A stretch of DNA of 64,000 nt from Cryptomeria japonica (GCF_030272615.1 NC_081411.1:825528397-825592396), one strand, 5' to 3'. Shown: positions 36,126-47,807, counted from the first letter of the stretch. Made by a program: numbers and translations. Notes: generated by a model from the sequence alone, not told the origin.

Positions 36126-39100
36126 ATGGCATCCTCCTTTGCACCTGAATTCATAGCAAACCCTACAATAATCAAGGTTATAAAATGCCCTAGGCCTGTA
36201 TTTCAACTAGTTCCCAAGGTAGCCAAGAAAGATGACAATGTAGGTGTTTTTTCCCAAATTCCAAAGGGACTTGTTTTCATAGAAGATCCCTAAATATATA
36301 TTCATTGCAACATAGAGGAATTAGGAGATGAAGAAATCAAAAGCATGTATTAAACTATTATATGTGAAAATTCTAGCAATGTAAAACCTGAACATAAAAT
36401 TGTTGAAACCCTAGGATTCACTGGAATCCTTTGCATTCCTGAATTTCCCAAGGAGGTGATTAGGATAGTTTTAAGCAGGGTACATGGTTCATTCTTTTGG
36501 CTTGATTCAGTACACAAAATAACAAAGGAAGCTCTGAAAGCAGTAACAGGGTTACCATCCACCGGTAACAGACCGGAAAAAACCAAGAAGGTCTCCAATG
36601 ACCTAATAATGAACTTAACTGGTGCAACTTCAGATAGAAGGTCTCTAAGAGTTAATCATGTGACTGATATAAATGTGAGATTTGTTGGCATGATTTTAGG
36701 GTACAAAGCAACTCATGCAAATAGACTTAACTCATTTTCCAGTTTATGCATTAAAAGTGCTTATGATATGGTTAAAGACAATGTGAAAATTGATGTATGT
36801 GAATGGTTAAAAGATGAGTTGATTGATAACTTAGGCAAAATCAAGAAGGATAAGAAAGGAACTTTCAAATTTGGAAATCTACTTGTATGCTTGATGCTAC
36901 ACATAACCAAATAGGTTCCTGGTATTGGTCATAAGAATCTTGGATTTGATATACTGGTAGGAAAACAGTTGACAAACCTATTCAATAACATGGGTGAGAA
37001 AAAAGAAAAGAACATTCATGACTATTTTCAAATACTTAAGGTTAGGATGAACAAAAGAATCAGACTATCATAGAAAATTGTCAACAAATACAAGGATGAG
37101 ATCTGGATGGAAGAAGTCATCCCAAGAACAATCTGGGTAATACAGATGGGTTATGAGATAGATGATCATATAATTGAAACTTATGCTAAAGCACTTTTGG
37201 AAGCACCAATTGAACCAAAGGAAGAAGTATTTGGTAGTGCTGAGACCATAGAAAAATAAATTCAATCTAAAAAGAGAGTGAAAAAGGTTGAAGTAGTTGT
37301 GAGAAGAGGTTCTAGACAAGCTAAGGCTGTTAAAGAAGATGTATTAAAGCAAACCGGTATCACTAAGGATGAGTTAGGAACTCTACAGCCTAAGACTCAC
37401 CTATCACTGGTAGCTACTTCTTCCAAGAATGACACGCCTGCAGCCTTCAAAAGAGTTTTAAGGAAAAGAGATCCTTCACCGGCATCCACACCTTCACCTA
37501 GAAGGACTAGACAAAAACAACAGGCGGTGAGGTCACCGGTTAGAAAGACAACACCAAAGAAAAAGTTGACACCAAAGAGGAAGAAGACTAAACAAAACTT
37601 GGCCCCTCTTGAAAAATTGCTATATGAAATCACAAAGGAAGGGAAACTCAAGAACATAGAAAAGGTCTATGATACACTGTTAGCAGATGACAAAGAACAA
37701 GTTGAAAACAATGTTATTTTACACATGAACATCTATAAGAAGTTCTTAATGGAAGTAATAGATGATCTACTAGATGAATTGTTCAAAAGACTGGAAGCAA
37801 GAAGACAAGCTATTGTAGAGCTTGATAAGAAAATCAAAATAGAAAAGTTACTTGTTGTTTATCCAGTAAACTCACCCAAGGAGATAGATGACTTAATTGC
37901 AGAAGCCAACCGGTCAGTATTCTCTACTACACACCGGCATATTGCATTAATGGTTGGAAGAGTGAATGAAGTAACAGAGGAAATAGAAAATGCATGGGAC
38001 ATATTTCTTGTGGAGAAAGAAAAACAGGAAGAGTACAGGAACCCCAAACCATTAAAGGTATACCAGAAGGAGAGAGACAAAAGAAAAGGAAAGGTTGGTG
38101 GACCTCCGAGTATCAAAGTAAAATATAACTTATCCCCACCGCCTCAAATTGCATCACTGACAACAACTACTGAAGATCAATTGGCAGATTAGAGTATGGA
38201 CATAAAGGATACTAATCCTAGTCCTAAGGTACTATACACGGTTGATGTTGATACACAAAAGGTCAACATTGTGATAGACAAAGATACAACTAGCAAAACA
38301 GATATGGCTAGTGAGCCACCGACAACTGACAGCATTGACAATACTGAAAGAAAAGTTGAAAACACAGAGCAACAAACAGAGAAACAGGCAAAGCAATAAG
38401 CTTTGGAATAGGAACATATTCACATGGAAATAGTGCCACCGGCAATAGGAGAAGATCAAAAACCATTGCTTAAAGAAATGGAAACACAAACTAACCTACC
38501 AGAGGTCACTGCAAGCTTGGTTACTTCCTCCACCGGTGGAATTCAGAATGTTGGTTCCTCCTCAGCAGGCTACAAATCAACAAATGTAACTAAAGTACTT
38601 TTGGACTCCATCAAAAAGATAACAGATTGCAGTTCACGGGCTTATAAAGCTATAGATGACACAATCCCAATTTTAAAGGTAATAGCTCCTAACAGTAACA
38701 TAGACACTAAGGATTCTTTAAAACAACTTGATACTTTGTGTAAATACATCACTAAGAACACAGTGACTATTGAGCAAATAAAGGAAGAGACTTTGAAGAA
38801 TAAGGTAGAAATTGAAAAGCAAAAATTCTTTGAAGATCAGATAAAGAAGTGTAGTAGAGAATTTGACACACTTCTACCAGAACTGTGTAACTTATTGAAG
38901 GAATTAAAAATTATGTATAAAGATACTTGCAAGACAAACTTTTTGACAGTAGACATAGATAAGAAAATGAGCAAGGTACAAAATGAAATCAATAAACTTG
39001 CAGATAATTTTGTTAACTCACCTAATACATTATCAGTTTTTGAGCAAAGGATAACAAGTTTTGAAGAAGAGTTACTTAAGTTAGAAAGAGAAAAGGAGAG

Positions 39101-39350
39101 AATAGTAAATAAGGAAAAGAATTTGAGACTAAGACTGAGTCCAAGATTGGACTATCTAGCATCATTACGAAAGGAAATATCTGAGGCACTAGTACAGGGG
39201 CAGAGAACACCAGCAGAGCATATGCAGCACCTCACCGATACAGTTCAAAGAATAGGGACAGCAATAAAGGATAGCAAGAAGTTTATGGAAAGTATAAACT
39301 TGATTTTGGGAGATCTTTTTCAAATTGTAACCATCCAGTTACAAAGTTGA
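36126..39350 (+). pseudogene. ORF2 of E: long protein of unknown function
   Basis: One frame extends from MASSFAPEF at 36126 to the TGA at 39348-39350, about 1,075 codons, with at least eight in-frame stops (36291, 36351, 36912, about 37071, about 37257, 38190, 38397 and 38409). The order matches D ORF2: globular N part with VTGLPS and NRLNSFSSLCIKSAYDMV, basic stretch, helical middle, acidic and Thr-rich part and C-terminal coiled coil. The longest unbroken piece (38424-39350) covers the coiled coil. Frame conservation across the whole length without indel drift shows it was a single protein when the element moved. The function is unknown. Confidence 0.78.
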
Positions 39351-39514
39351 GACTACAACTCTACTGACATCTTGACAACCTTTGTCATTCGTGCCAAAGG
39401 GGGAGTAGTAGTATAGTTTTGGTAACATATTTTTGGAAACATTTTTGGATTACAGTTTTGGATACACTTTTGAATTTTCTCATGAGTGTTGCCATCAATG
39501 CCAAATGGGGAGAT
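39351..39514 (+). other. 3' noncoding region and PPT of E
   Basis: It holds one AAAGGGGGAG tract near 39397 and the terminal tract at 39503-39514 (AAATGGGGAGAT, one base changed). GTTGCCATCAATG at 39488-39500 is a perfect complement of 39567-39579 inside the LTR. Confidence 0.8.
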
Positions 39515-40330
39515 TGTTGGCATATGCACACTCCAATGAGACATTGTAGGTGATTGGAGGTTTTGTCATTGATGGCAACCTTACAATCCTATGGCATCGG
39601 CAAGGCATTACACTGGCACTAGCAAGATTAGACTCTACACCGGCACTCAGACCACCAGCATCAGCAAAAAAAGGAAGCATACCGACACAGAGGCCGACAG
39701 GATTTTTGTTATATTATATTTTATTTATTATTGTAAAATCTTTTGTAAGCCAACTTGGCATCATTGTAAAATGACTCTTATATAAGAGAGATAATTGTAG
39801 AACATTTTAAAAAAAGAAGGAAGTAAGACAGAAGAACATTTTTAGGTGAAATAAGGCAAACCTATTATGCGAATTATAGGTTAAGGGTTTATGTAAGAAG
39901 CAGAGCAGAAACCGGTACTAGATCTAGCATTATAGATGCTATTCTGAAGCAGTACAAGATACTGGATTTGTATAATCCATCATTGTAAGTCAGTGAGACT
40001 TCCCTTTGAGCAGTGAGCTCTAGGTAGTTGGCCTTCGTGCATGTGCAGGCCCCTCTTGTAGCAGTAATATTCTCTTATTGGCTAGTAAGTGAATATTGTG
40101 GGCCACAAATTCCACCGAGGTTTTTCCCACACTGGGTTTCCTCATTAAATCATTGTGTTATGGGTGTGTTTTTAATGTGGTTGTTTTTAATTCTATTTAT
40201 TGCATTATTTCTTGCATACCGGTACATTATTATAATATGTTCTACATGTTTTAAGTTAAGAAATTCAACTCACTGGTTAGATACTGATTCACCCCCCCCC
40301 CCCCCCTCAGTATCTATAGGAATCCTAACA
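39515..40330 (+). repeat. 3' LTR of element E
   Basis: It starts TGTTGGCATATG and ends TCCTAACA. U3 holds ACCGAC (39681) and GCCGAC (39693), and the C-tract is 14 bases long. Confidence 0.94.
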
Positions 40331-40344
40331 TCAACAACATCTTA

Positions 40345-40974
40345 GTTGATCTTCGGTAGGGGTATAACCCTAACTTTCCTCTAAGATATTCAAAGGTAGC
40401 CTTAGGAAATAGCTTAGTTAAGATATCAGCCAATTGTTCCTTGCTTGACACATGATTCATCTTGACTTGTTTTTCCTACACTTTTTCTCTCAAAAAATGA
40501 TACTTCAATTCAATATGTTTTGTCCTAGCATGCAATACAGGGTTCTTTGAAATGTTTATTGTACTTGTATTATCACAACATATGACCATTGGTTCTATCA
40601 TATTCTCCTTAAATCCTTCCAATACATGCCTCATCCATATAGCTTGAGTACAATTCATAGATGCAACCAAATACTCTGCTTCTGTTGTTGAATGAGAAAT
40701 ACAAATTTGCTTTTTACTGGTCTAGGCTACCAGTCTTCCTCCTAGAAAGAATGCATAGTCGGTTGTTCTCTTCTGGTCATCTACATTACCTGCCCAATCA
40801 ACATCTATGAATACCTACAAAGAGAAGTTTCCTTTGTATGGATACCACAATCCATAATCAATAGTTCCTCTAAGATACTTGAAAATTCTCTTCATCACCA
40901 CCAAACGAGTCTCCTTAGGGCTTTTCTGAAATCTTCCCACTATGTCAATTGCATGAGAAATGTTTGATCTGCTA
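40345..40974 (-). pseudogene. Copia RNase H remnant of element G
   Basis: Minus-strand frames show IFKYLRGTIDYGLWYPYKG, EAEYLVASMNCTQAIWM, CCDNTSTINISKNPVLHAR and KHIELKYHFLREKV, the RNase H domain that ends copia pol. Stops break it near 40674, 40722 and 40815. The upstream reverse transcriptase end (SRSNISHAIDIVGRF) is cut by the H insertion at 40980. Together with the 3' noncoding part and LTR to the left it belongs to one minus-strand copia element, G. Confidence 0.85.
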
Positions 40975-40979
40975 TGAAC

Positions 40980-41130
40980 TGATAGACTTATAAATAATTG
41001 AGAGGGGGGGTGAATCAGTGATAGAAAAAATAATAACACTTTGAAATGAGACTAGTAAAAACAATTAACCAGTTTACATAAGACTTTGCATGCAATCCAA
41101 GGTGTTATAAAAGCATTCACAACAAGTAAA
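40980..41130 (-). mobile_element. 3' LTR of element H, first segment
   Basis: The inverted LTR end TGATAGACTT interrupts the G pol, with TGAAC (40975-40979) as the likely target site. The C-tract complement follows at about 41004. Copia A interrupts the LTR with TSD ACATT; short pieces continue at 47813-47854 and 49337-49520, and the rest at 58593-59307. Confidence 0.8.
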
Positions 41131-41135
41131 ACATT

Positions 41136-42192
41136 TGTTGGTATTTTGGTATGGTTTTGTCATTGATGTCAACACCTGCTAAATACACCTACTTTCAAGA
41201 TCCAGCAACATTCACCGACAAACAGTAAAATGTGCAAACAATTTCTAGTATATAGTCAACCGGCAGGATATAATGTTCACCGGTACCTAAAATGACATAG
41301 AAGACACTTGGTAATGTCAAAGATGTCATGTGGACACTTTACTTTGAAGTAATAATCATTGGTATATTCTTATTTGCATATTTGCTTTTACTGGCAAATA
41401 GGTCCAGGTTATCTAGGGTTACATCGGCAGGTTTATCTTTTCCAGATCAACATGGCACGCTATGGAGATGATTTATTATTGTTATAAATGCATTAAGCCG
41501 ACATGTTCAATCAGTTATTGCATCGGATATTGTATTATTTGTAAAATGTTTTTATTGTAATATCTTGTAGAGCCAACCTACTAAAATTGGTCTTAGGGTA
41601 TGGTATAAATGTAAGATCTTATTTGTAAGATCAAGTATGGAATGCGAAAAAGATTTAAGGAAAGGTATATGTGAGATCAAACAGAGATATACACGAAGAC
41701 ATCATTTGAAGGTGAAGTTAGGTTTTTGTAGAAGCATATCAGCATTACACGGGTACTGAATCTAGCATAAGAAGATGCTATTTTATGCAGTACATTCTCA
41801 TTGGATTTAACCATCCAACTGTAGTCAGTGTGACTCCCATTTGTGATTGAGCAGTGAGCTCTAGGCTATTGGCCTTTCTGCATGTGCAGACCCCTCTTTG
41901 TACACTTACTATCTGCAGTAGTATCATCTAATTGTGGGTAAGGTTTCCCACCGTGGTTTTTCCCCTTACAGGGTTTCCACGTATAAATATTGGTGTCATG
42001 TGTTGTGGATGACTTTGTGCTTATGCTTCATGCATTAATTCTTACCGGTACTACAATTTTCTGTTAACACTGTTTACTGGCATACTTAACTGTCTTACTG
42101 GAATTAAGCATTAAGTTGGTTAATAAGTTTTTGGTTTGAATTTATTAGACAATTGATTCACCCCCCCCTCTCAGTTGTCTCTGAGACCTACA
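41136..42192 (+). repeat. 5' LTR of copia A
   Basis: It starts TGTTGGTATTTTGG and ends GACCTACA. TATAAAT at 41604-41610 is the likely promoter, and the hairpin TCTGCATGTGCAGA is at 41877-41890. Confidence 0.95.
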
Positions 42193-42194
42193 AT

Positions 42195-42205
42195 TGGTAT
42201 CAGAG
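42195..42205 (+). promoter_or_regulatory. Primer-binding site of A, initiator tRNA-Met type
   Basis: TGGTATCAGAG is two bases after the LTR end. Confidence 0.92.
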
Positions 42206-42249
42206 ACTAGTCCTCTTTTTGTAGAAGTTTAACAACTTGAGGATATCCA

Positions 42250-45200
42250 ATGTCTACTAATTATTTCAGAAAGGATAGTCCTAAACTTGATGGAACCAAC
42301 TATGGGATATGGAAAATTAGAATGGAGACACATCTGAATTGCATTGGTAAAGACATCTGGGAAGTTACTAAGAATGGTTATATTACTGGTGTAGCTGGTC
42401 AGACTGCTCCCATTACTTTAGCTAAAGATGAAGAAAATGATTGTAAAGCAAGAGAAGCACTTTTGAGTGCATTATCAGATCAACAAATCATGGGATTATC
42501 AGATAGATCCACTACAAAAGCTATTTGGGATCATTTGGAAACACTGAATGAAGGGGATTCCATAGTCAAAATTGCAAAACTTGAAAGCTTCCGAGTCAGG
42601 TATGAACATCTGAAAATGGAAGAAGATGAAAGGATTTCTGCTTTTATGGAAAGAGTAAATGAAATTGTTTTGGGTATCAAATGTTGTGGAGGAACCTTGA
42701 GTGAAGATGAGATTGTTTCAAAAATCTTAAGAGGTTTGCCACCGGCATACAAAATGAAGGTTACTGCTATAAATGAGTTGAGAACAATGCCTAATACATC
42801 AGTAACTAGGGATACATTGATTGGAAAACTTTCAGCTTTTAAAATTGAGGAATTTGGTCCTGTTGCTACTATAAAAACTGATTTGGCCTTCAAAGCATCA
42901 ACATCATCTTCTCCATCTTTCGACAAATCAGACTGGAGAGCCTTTTATGCAAGAGAACTTGAAGAAACCAGGAAGGAGAATGAAGAGCTTGAAGAACTTG
43001 AAGCACTATTTGCAAGAAAAATGCCAAAAGGTCCAATTGGAAGTAAGTATGAAGGTAAAGCACCCCTTAAATGTTTCAATTGCAATAAGATTGGTCATAT
43101 GGCTTCAAGATGCCCTGAAAGACATGCTAGACTAAGAGAAGAAGCTAGAAGGACATACAAACCTAATCCTGAATATCAGAGATACAGATTTAAGAAAAGC
43201 AAAGATAAATCTTGTTACATTGCTGATGAAGGTGTGACTGATGATTCTGATGAGGATCCAGTAGACAATGGATGGGTCTTTGTTGCTATAACAAAAGATC
43301 AACCGATACCTATTGCTCAATCGGTAGAACAAGCCCTAGTAGCTAAAGTTGAATCAAAGGATGAATGGATTATTGACTCAGGATGCTCACATCACATGAC
43401 TGGAGACAAAGGTAAATTCTTGAACTTTCAAGAGTACAATGGAGGTTTAGTAAGATTCAGAGATGACAAAGCCCGTTCAATCAAAGGTAAGGGTTCAATA
43501 TCTCTTGATGGTAAACATAACACTGACAATGTCTACTATGTTGAAGGATTGAAACATAATCTTTTAAGTTTCGGTCAATTAGTTGAGAAAGGTTTTTAGT
43601 TACAATTTAAAAATGGAAAATGTAAAATCATGAATAGAACTGGTTTGGAAATTGCAACCGGTAATCAGACTAGAGGTAATATCTTTCATTTGAATAACAA
43701 TGAAAAGGCATGTTTAATTGCTCATATAGATGAAAGTTGGCTATGGCATAAAAGACTATGTCATGTAAATTTTGATTGCATGGTAAAAATCAGTACTTCT
43801 AAGGCAGTTAGAGATCTACCTAAAATTGTGAAACCTCATAATACAATTTGCAAGGAATGTCAATTTGGAAAACAGGTTAGAGCTAGTTTCAAAAGTATTC
43901 CAGAAAAATCCAATAATGCTCTTGATTTAATTCACATTGATTTATGTGGCCCAGCTAGAACTAAAAGCTTACAAGGTGATAGATATTTCATGCTAATTAT
44001 TGATGATTATTCTAGAATGTGTTGGGTTACTTTTCTCAGAGAAAAATCAGAAGCACTTGGGAACTTCAAACTATTCAAAGCAATGGTTGAAAATGAAACC
44101 AGTAAGAAAATTAAAGGTTTAAGATCAGATCAAGAAGGAGAATTCACATCTAGAGATTTTAATACCTTCTGTGAAGTAAATGGAATCAAAAGACAATTAT
44201 CAACACCTCGGACACCACAACAGAATGGAGTTGTTGAAAGGAAAAATAGAACTATTTTGGATGCAGCAAGAAGTATGTTATCTGAAGCAAATCTACCACA
44301 TGTGTACTGGACAGAGGCAGTAAGCATTGTTGTCTATACATTCAACAAAGTTCACATCAAAGGTGAAACCAGTAAGACCCCTCATGAACTATGATTTGGT
44401 AATACTCCTACTCTTAAGTATTTCAGAATTTTTGGAAGTAAATGTTATATTAGAAGAGATGAGTATATTGGCAAGTTTGATCCTAGAAGTGATAAAGGAA
44501 TATTTCTTGGTTATTCATCTAAGAGTAAAGCATATAGATGTTTTAATAAAAGATTACAAAAAATTGTTGAGAGTACAAATGTAAAGATTGATGAACAATT
44601 GAAAGGAACTTCAAGGTATATAGACTCTGAACCGGTAACAGAAATTATGACAAATAAACCAACAATAAATCCACCGGTACATAATGATGATCCAATTACT
44701 CCGGAATCATAAAAGGATTCCACAGTAATTGAAGAGCAACAACAGACTAAGACACCCCGGTATGTAAGACTTAATCATTCTAAAGATCAGATAATTGGAA
44801 GCAAATTTAAAGGAGTCATGACAAGAGGAAGATTGGTAAATGAAGAGGTATGTCTTATTTCTCAAATTGAACCATTATCTATCAATGAGGCATGTGAAGA
44901 TAAATTTTGGATTAAAGCTATGGAAGAAGAATTAGGACAAATTGAGAAAAATAATACTTGGACATTAGTTCCCTGGCCTAAAAATAAAAATGTAATTGGA
45001 ACCAAATGGGTATTTAGAAACAAACTCAATGAAGATGGTAGGGTTGTCAGAAATAAAGCAAGACTAGTGTGTAAGGGATATTCTCAGAAAGAAGGAGTTG
45101 ATTACAATGAAACCTTTGCACCAGTAGCCAGAATTGAGGCAGTTAGATTATTCTTGGCCTTTGCAGCTCACAAGGATTACAAAGTTTATCAAATGGATAT

Positions 45201-46405
45201 CAAATGTGCATTTTTGAATGGAGATCTTGAAGAGGAAGTCTATATTGAACAACCTAATGGATTTTCCTTGACATATGACAATGATATGGTTTGCAGATTA
45301 AGAAAAGCTATGTATGGATTAAAACAAGCTCCAAGAGCTTGGTATGCAAGATTGGATAAGTATCTTGTAAAGATTGGTTTTACTAAAGGAAATGCAGATA
45401 GCAATTTATATTACAAAGTAACTAATGATGACATCTTGATTATGGAAGTATTTGTTGATGATATAATCTTTGGAGGAGAAGATGGATTATGCAAAGAATT
45501 TTCTCTTAAAATACAGCATGAATTTGAAATGTCTATGATCGGAGAAATAAAATTTTCGTTAGGATTGCAGATTTTACAGACTGATAAAGGCATATTTTTT
45601 TAGTCAATCTAAGTACTTGAAAGAACTACTTAAGAAATTTGGGATGGAAAACTCTAAACCGATAAGCACACCTATGACTACAAATGACAAATTATCTCAA
45701 AGGGATGAATCTACACCTGTTAATCCAACTAGATACAAATCTATGATAGGAGGATTACTGTATTTGACATAAACTAGACCTGATATTATGAATGCAGTAT
45801 GTATAGTTTCTAGATTTCAAGGTAATCCTAGGGAAAATCATGAATCAGCAATAAAAAGGATTTTCTGGTACTTACAAGGCACAGCAAATCTTGGATTATG
45901 GTATCCTAAAGATGAAAATTTTGATCTATATGCATACACAGATGCAAATTGGGCAGGAGATGTGGATGATAGAAAAAGAACCACTGGAGGAGCATTCTTT
46001 CTTGGAAAGAGATTAGTTTCTTGGTTAAGTAAGAAATAGAGTTGTACATCTTGATCAACAGCAGAATTAGAATATGTTGCAGCAGCAACAAACTATACAC
46101 AGGTACTTTGGCTTAAGCAAATGTTGAAAGACATAAAGGTAAAATGCAAGGAACCTATTACTATATATTGTGATAACATTGCAGCAATTGATATATCTAA
46201 GAATCCAGTATTACATTCTAAAACAAAACATGTTTCTATCAAACTGAATTTTCTAAGGGAAAAAGTTGAAGAAAAGGAGATAAAACTAGTTTATGTGAAT
46301 ACTAAAGAACGGCTTGCAGATATTTTTACAAAACCTTCGCCTAAGGAAACTTTTGAGTATCTCAGAGATCAGCTCGGAGTCTTACCTCCACCAGTAGAGA
46401 CTTAG
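42250..46405 (+). pseudogene. Copia gag-pol polyprotein of A, few lesions
   Basis: The start MSTNYFRKD opens gag (LDGTNYGIWKIRM), followed by a zinc knuckle CFNCNKIGHMASRC near 43072, a protease with IDSGCSHHMTG near 43370, an integrase His-Cys part (WLWHKRLCHV, CKECQFGK) and core (HIDLCGPA, RSDQEGEF, VVERKNRT), a reverse transcriptase ([15 protein letters not shown] at 45451-45462) and RNase H (YTDANWAGD, YCDNIAAIDISKNP) ending PPPVET and TAG at 46403. Lesions are stops at 43597, 44392 and 44710, an extra T in a T run near 45600 that shifts the frame, and stops near 45769, 46037 and 46051. The integrase DNGGEF motif is altered to DQEGEF. By motif style it could be SIRE- or Tork-like, but I cannot decide by eye. 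Confidence 0.96.
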
Positions 46406-46751
46406 ATAGTTGATGATTGTCATCAACTGGCAGAATTAAATGGACAAATCTTTTACTCCAATATTTGATGAGGAAGCTACCTCCCAGGGGGAGTAGTTGG
46501 TATATTGACTTGGTTGGTATTTTGTATGAACTTGAATTTTTGTGACTTTGGCATTTGATGTCAAAGGGGGAGAGATATATGGAAAAACATTGGGGAGAGA
46601 TGTATGAAAAATGCATTATCTTTTTTAGGAGAGATTGGCATAAACACATATTACTCCCAGGGGGAAAATTGGTTTTTGTACTTGGAATTTCTATTTTGGC
46701 ACTTTGATGGTTTTTCCATCTTGTGTTGCCATCAATGCCAAAGGGGGAGAT
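46406..46751 (+). other. 3' noncoding region and PPT of A
   Basis: PPT-like tracts occur near 46487, 46563 and 46660, with the terminal one at 46740-46751. GTTGCCATCAATG (46725-46737) pairs with 46777-46789 in the LTR, 12 of 13 bases. Confidence 0.85.
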
Positions 46752-47807
46752 TGTTGGTATTTTGGTATGGTTTTGTCATTGATGTCAACACCTGCTAACT
46801 ACACCTACTTTCAAGATCTAGCAACATTCACCGACAAATAGTAAACTGGGCAAATAGTTACCTATATATAGTCAACCTGCAGGATATAATGTTCACCAGT
46901 ACCTGAAATGACATAGAAGACACTTGGTAATGTCGAAGACATCATGTGGACACTTTACTTTGAAGTAATAATCATTGGTATATTCTTATTTGCATATTTT
47001 CTTTTACTGGCAAATAGGTCCAGGTTATCTAGGGTTACACCGGCAGGTTTATCTTTTCCAGATCAACATGGCACACTATGGAGATGATTTATTATTGTTA
47101 TAAATGCATTAAGCCGACATGTTCAATTGGTTATTACATCGGATATTGTATTAATTGTAAAATGTTTTTATTGTAATATCTTATAGAGCCGACCTACTAA
47201 AATTGGTCTTAGGGTATGGTATAAATGTAAGATCTTATTTGTAAGATCAAGTGTGGAATGCGAAAAAGATTTAAGGAAAGGTATATGTGAGATCAAATAG
47301 AGATATACACAAAAACATCATTTGAAGGTGAATTTAGGTTTTTGTAGAAGCATATCAGCATTACATCGGTACTTAATCCAACATATGAAGATGCTATTTT
47401 GTGCAGTACATTCTCATTGGATTTAACCATCCAACTGTAGTCAGTGTGACTCCCATTTGTGATTGAGCAGTGAGCTCTAGGCTGTTGGCCTTTCTGCATG
47501 TGCAGACCCCTCTTTGTACACTTACTATCTGCAATAGTATCATCTCATTGTGGGTAAGGTTTCCCACCGTGGTTTTTCTCCTTAAAGGGTTTCCATGTAC
47601 AAATATTGGTGTCATGTGTTGTGGATAACTTTGTACTTATGTTTCATGCATTAATTCTTACCATACTGCAATTTTCTGTTAACACTGTTTACCGACATAC
47701 TTAGTTGTCTTACCGGTATTAAGCATTAAGCTTGTTAATAAGTTTTTGGTTTGAATTTATTAGACAACTGATTCACCCCCCCCTCTCAGTTGTCTCCGGG
47801 ACCTACA
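46752..47807 (+). repeat. 3' LTR of copia A
   Basis: It starts TGTTGGTATTTTGG and ends GACCTACA, followed by ACATT. It keeps the hairpin TCTGCATGTGCAGA at 47493-47506. Confidence 0.95.

Larger units (their letters stand above)
33777..40330 (+). mobile_element. Non-autonomous LTR retrotransposon E (two ORFs, no pol)
   Basis: The layout is 5' LTR 33777-34590, PBS 34593, ORF1 34662-35821, ORF2 36126-39350, PPT 39503-39514 and 3' LTR 39515-40330, with TSD TCAAC at 33772-33776 and 40331-40335. Structure and both proteins correspond to element D, but the nucleotide sequences have diverged well beyond the divergence between the two LTRs of each element. D and E are therefore independent insertions of an established family. 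Confidence 0.94.
41136..47807 (+). mobile_element. Full-length copia retrotransposon A
   Basis: The element has 5' LTR 41136-42192, PBS 42195, gag-pol 42250-46405, PPT 46740-46751 and 3' LTR 46752-47807. ACATT flanks it at 41131-41135 and 47808-47812. The LTRs are nearly equal in length (1,057 and 1,056) and look very similar, so it appears the youngest or among the youngest here. The pol has a small number of stops and one frameshift. Among the copies in this window it best represents the autonomous partner type for D and E. Confidence 0.96.

Noticed and set aside
42531-42926. A 131-codon minus-strand frame
   Set aside because: It is the antisense shadow of the copia A gag; the same shadow appears at 17-250 on the opposite strand of the inverted copy.
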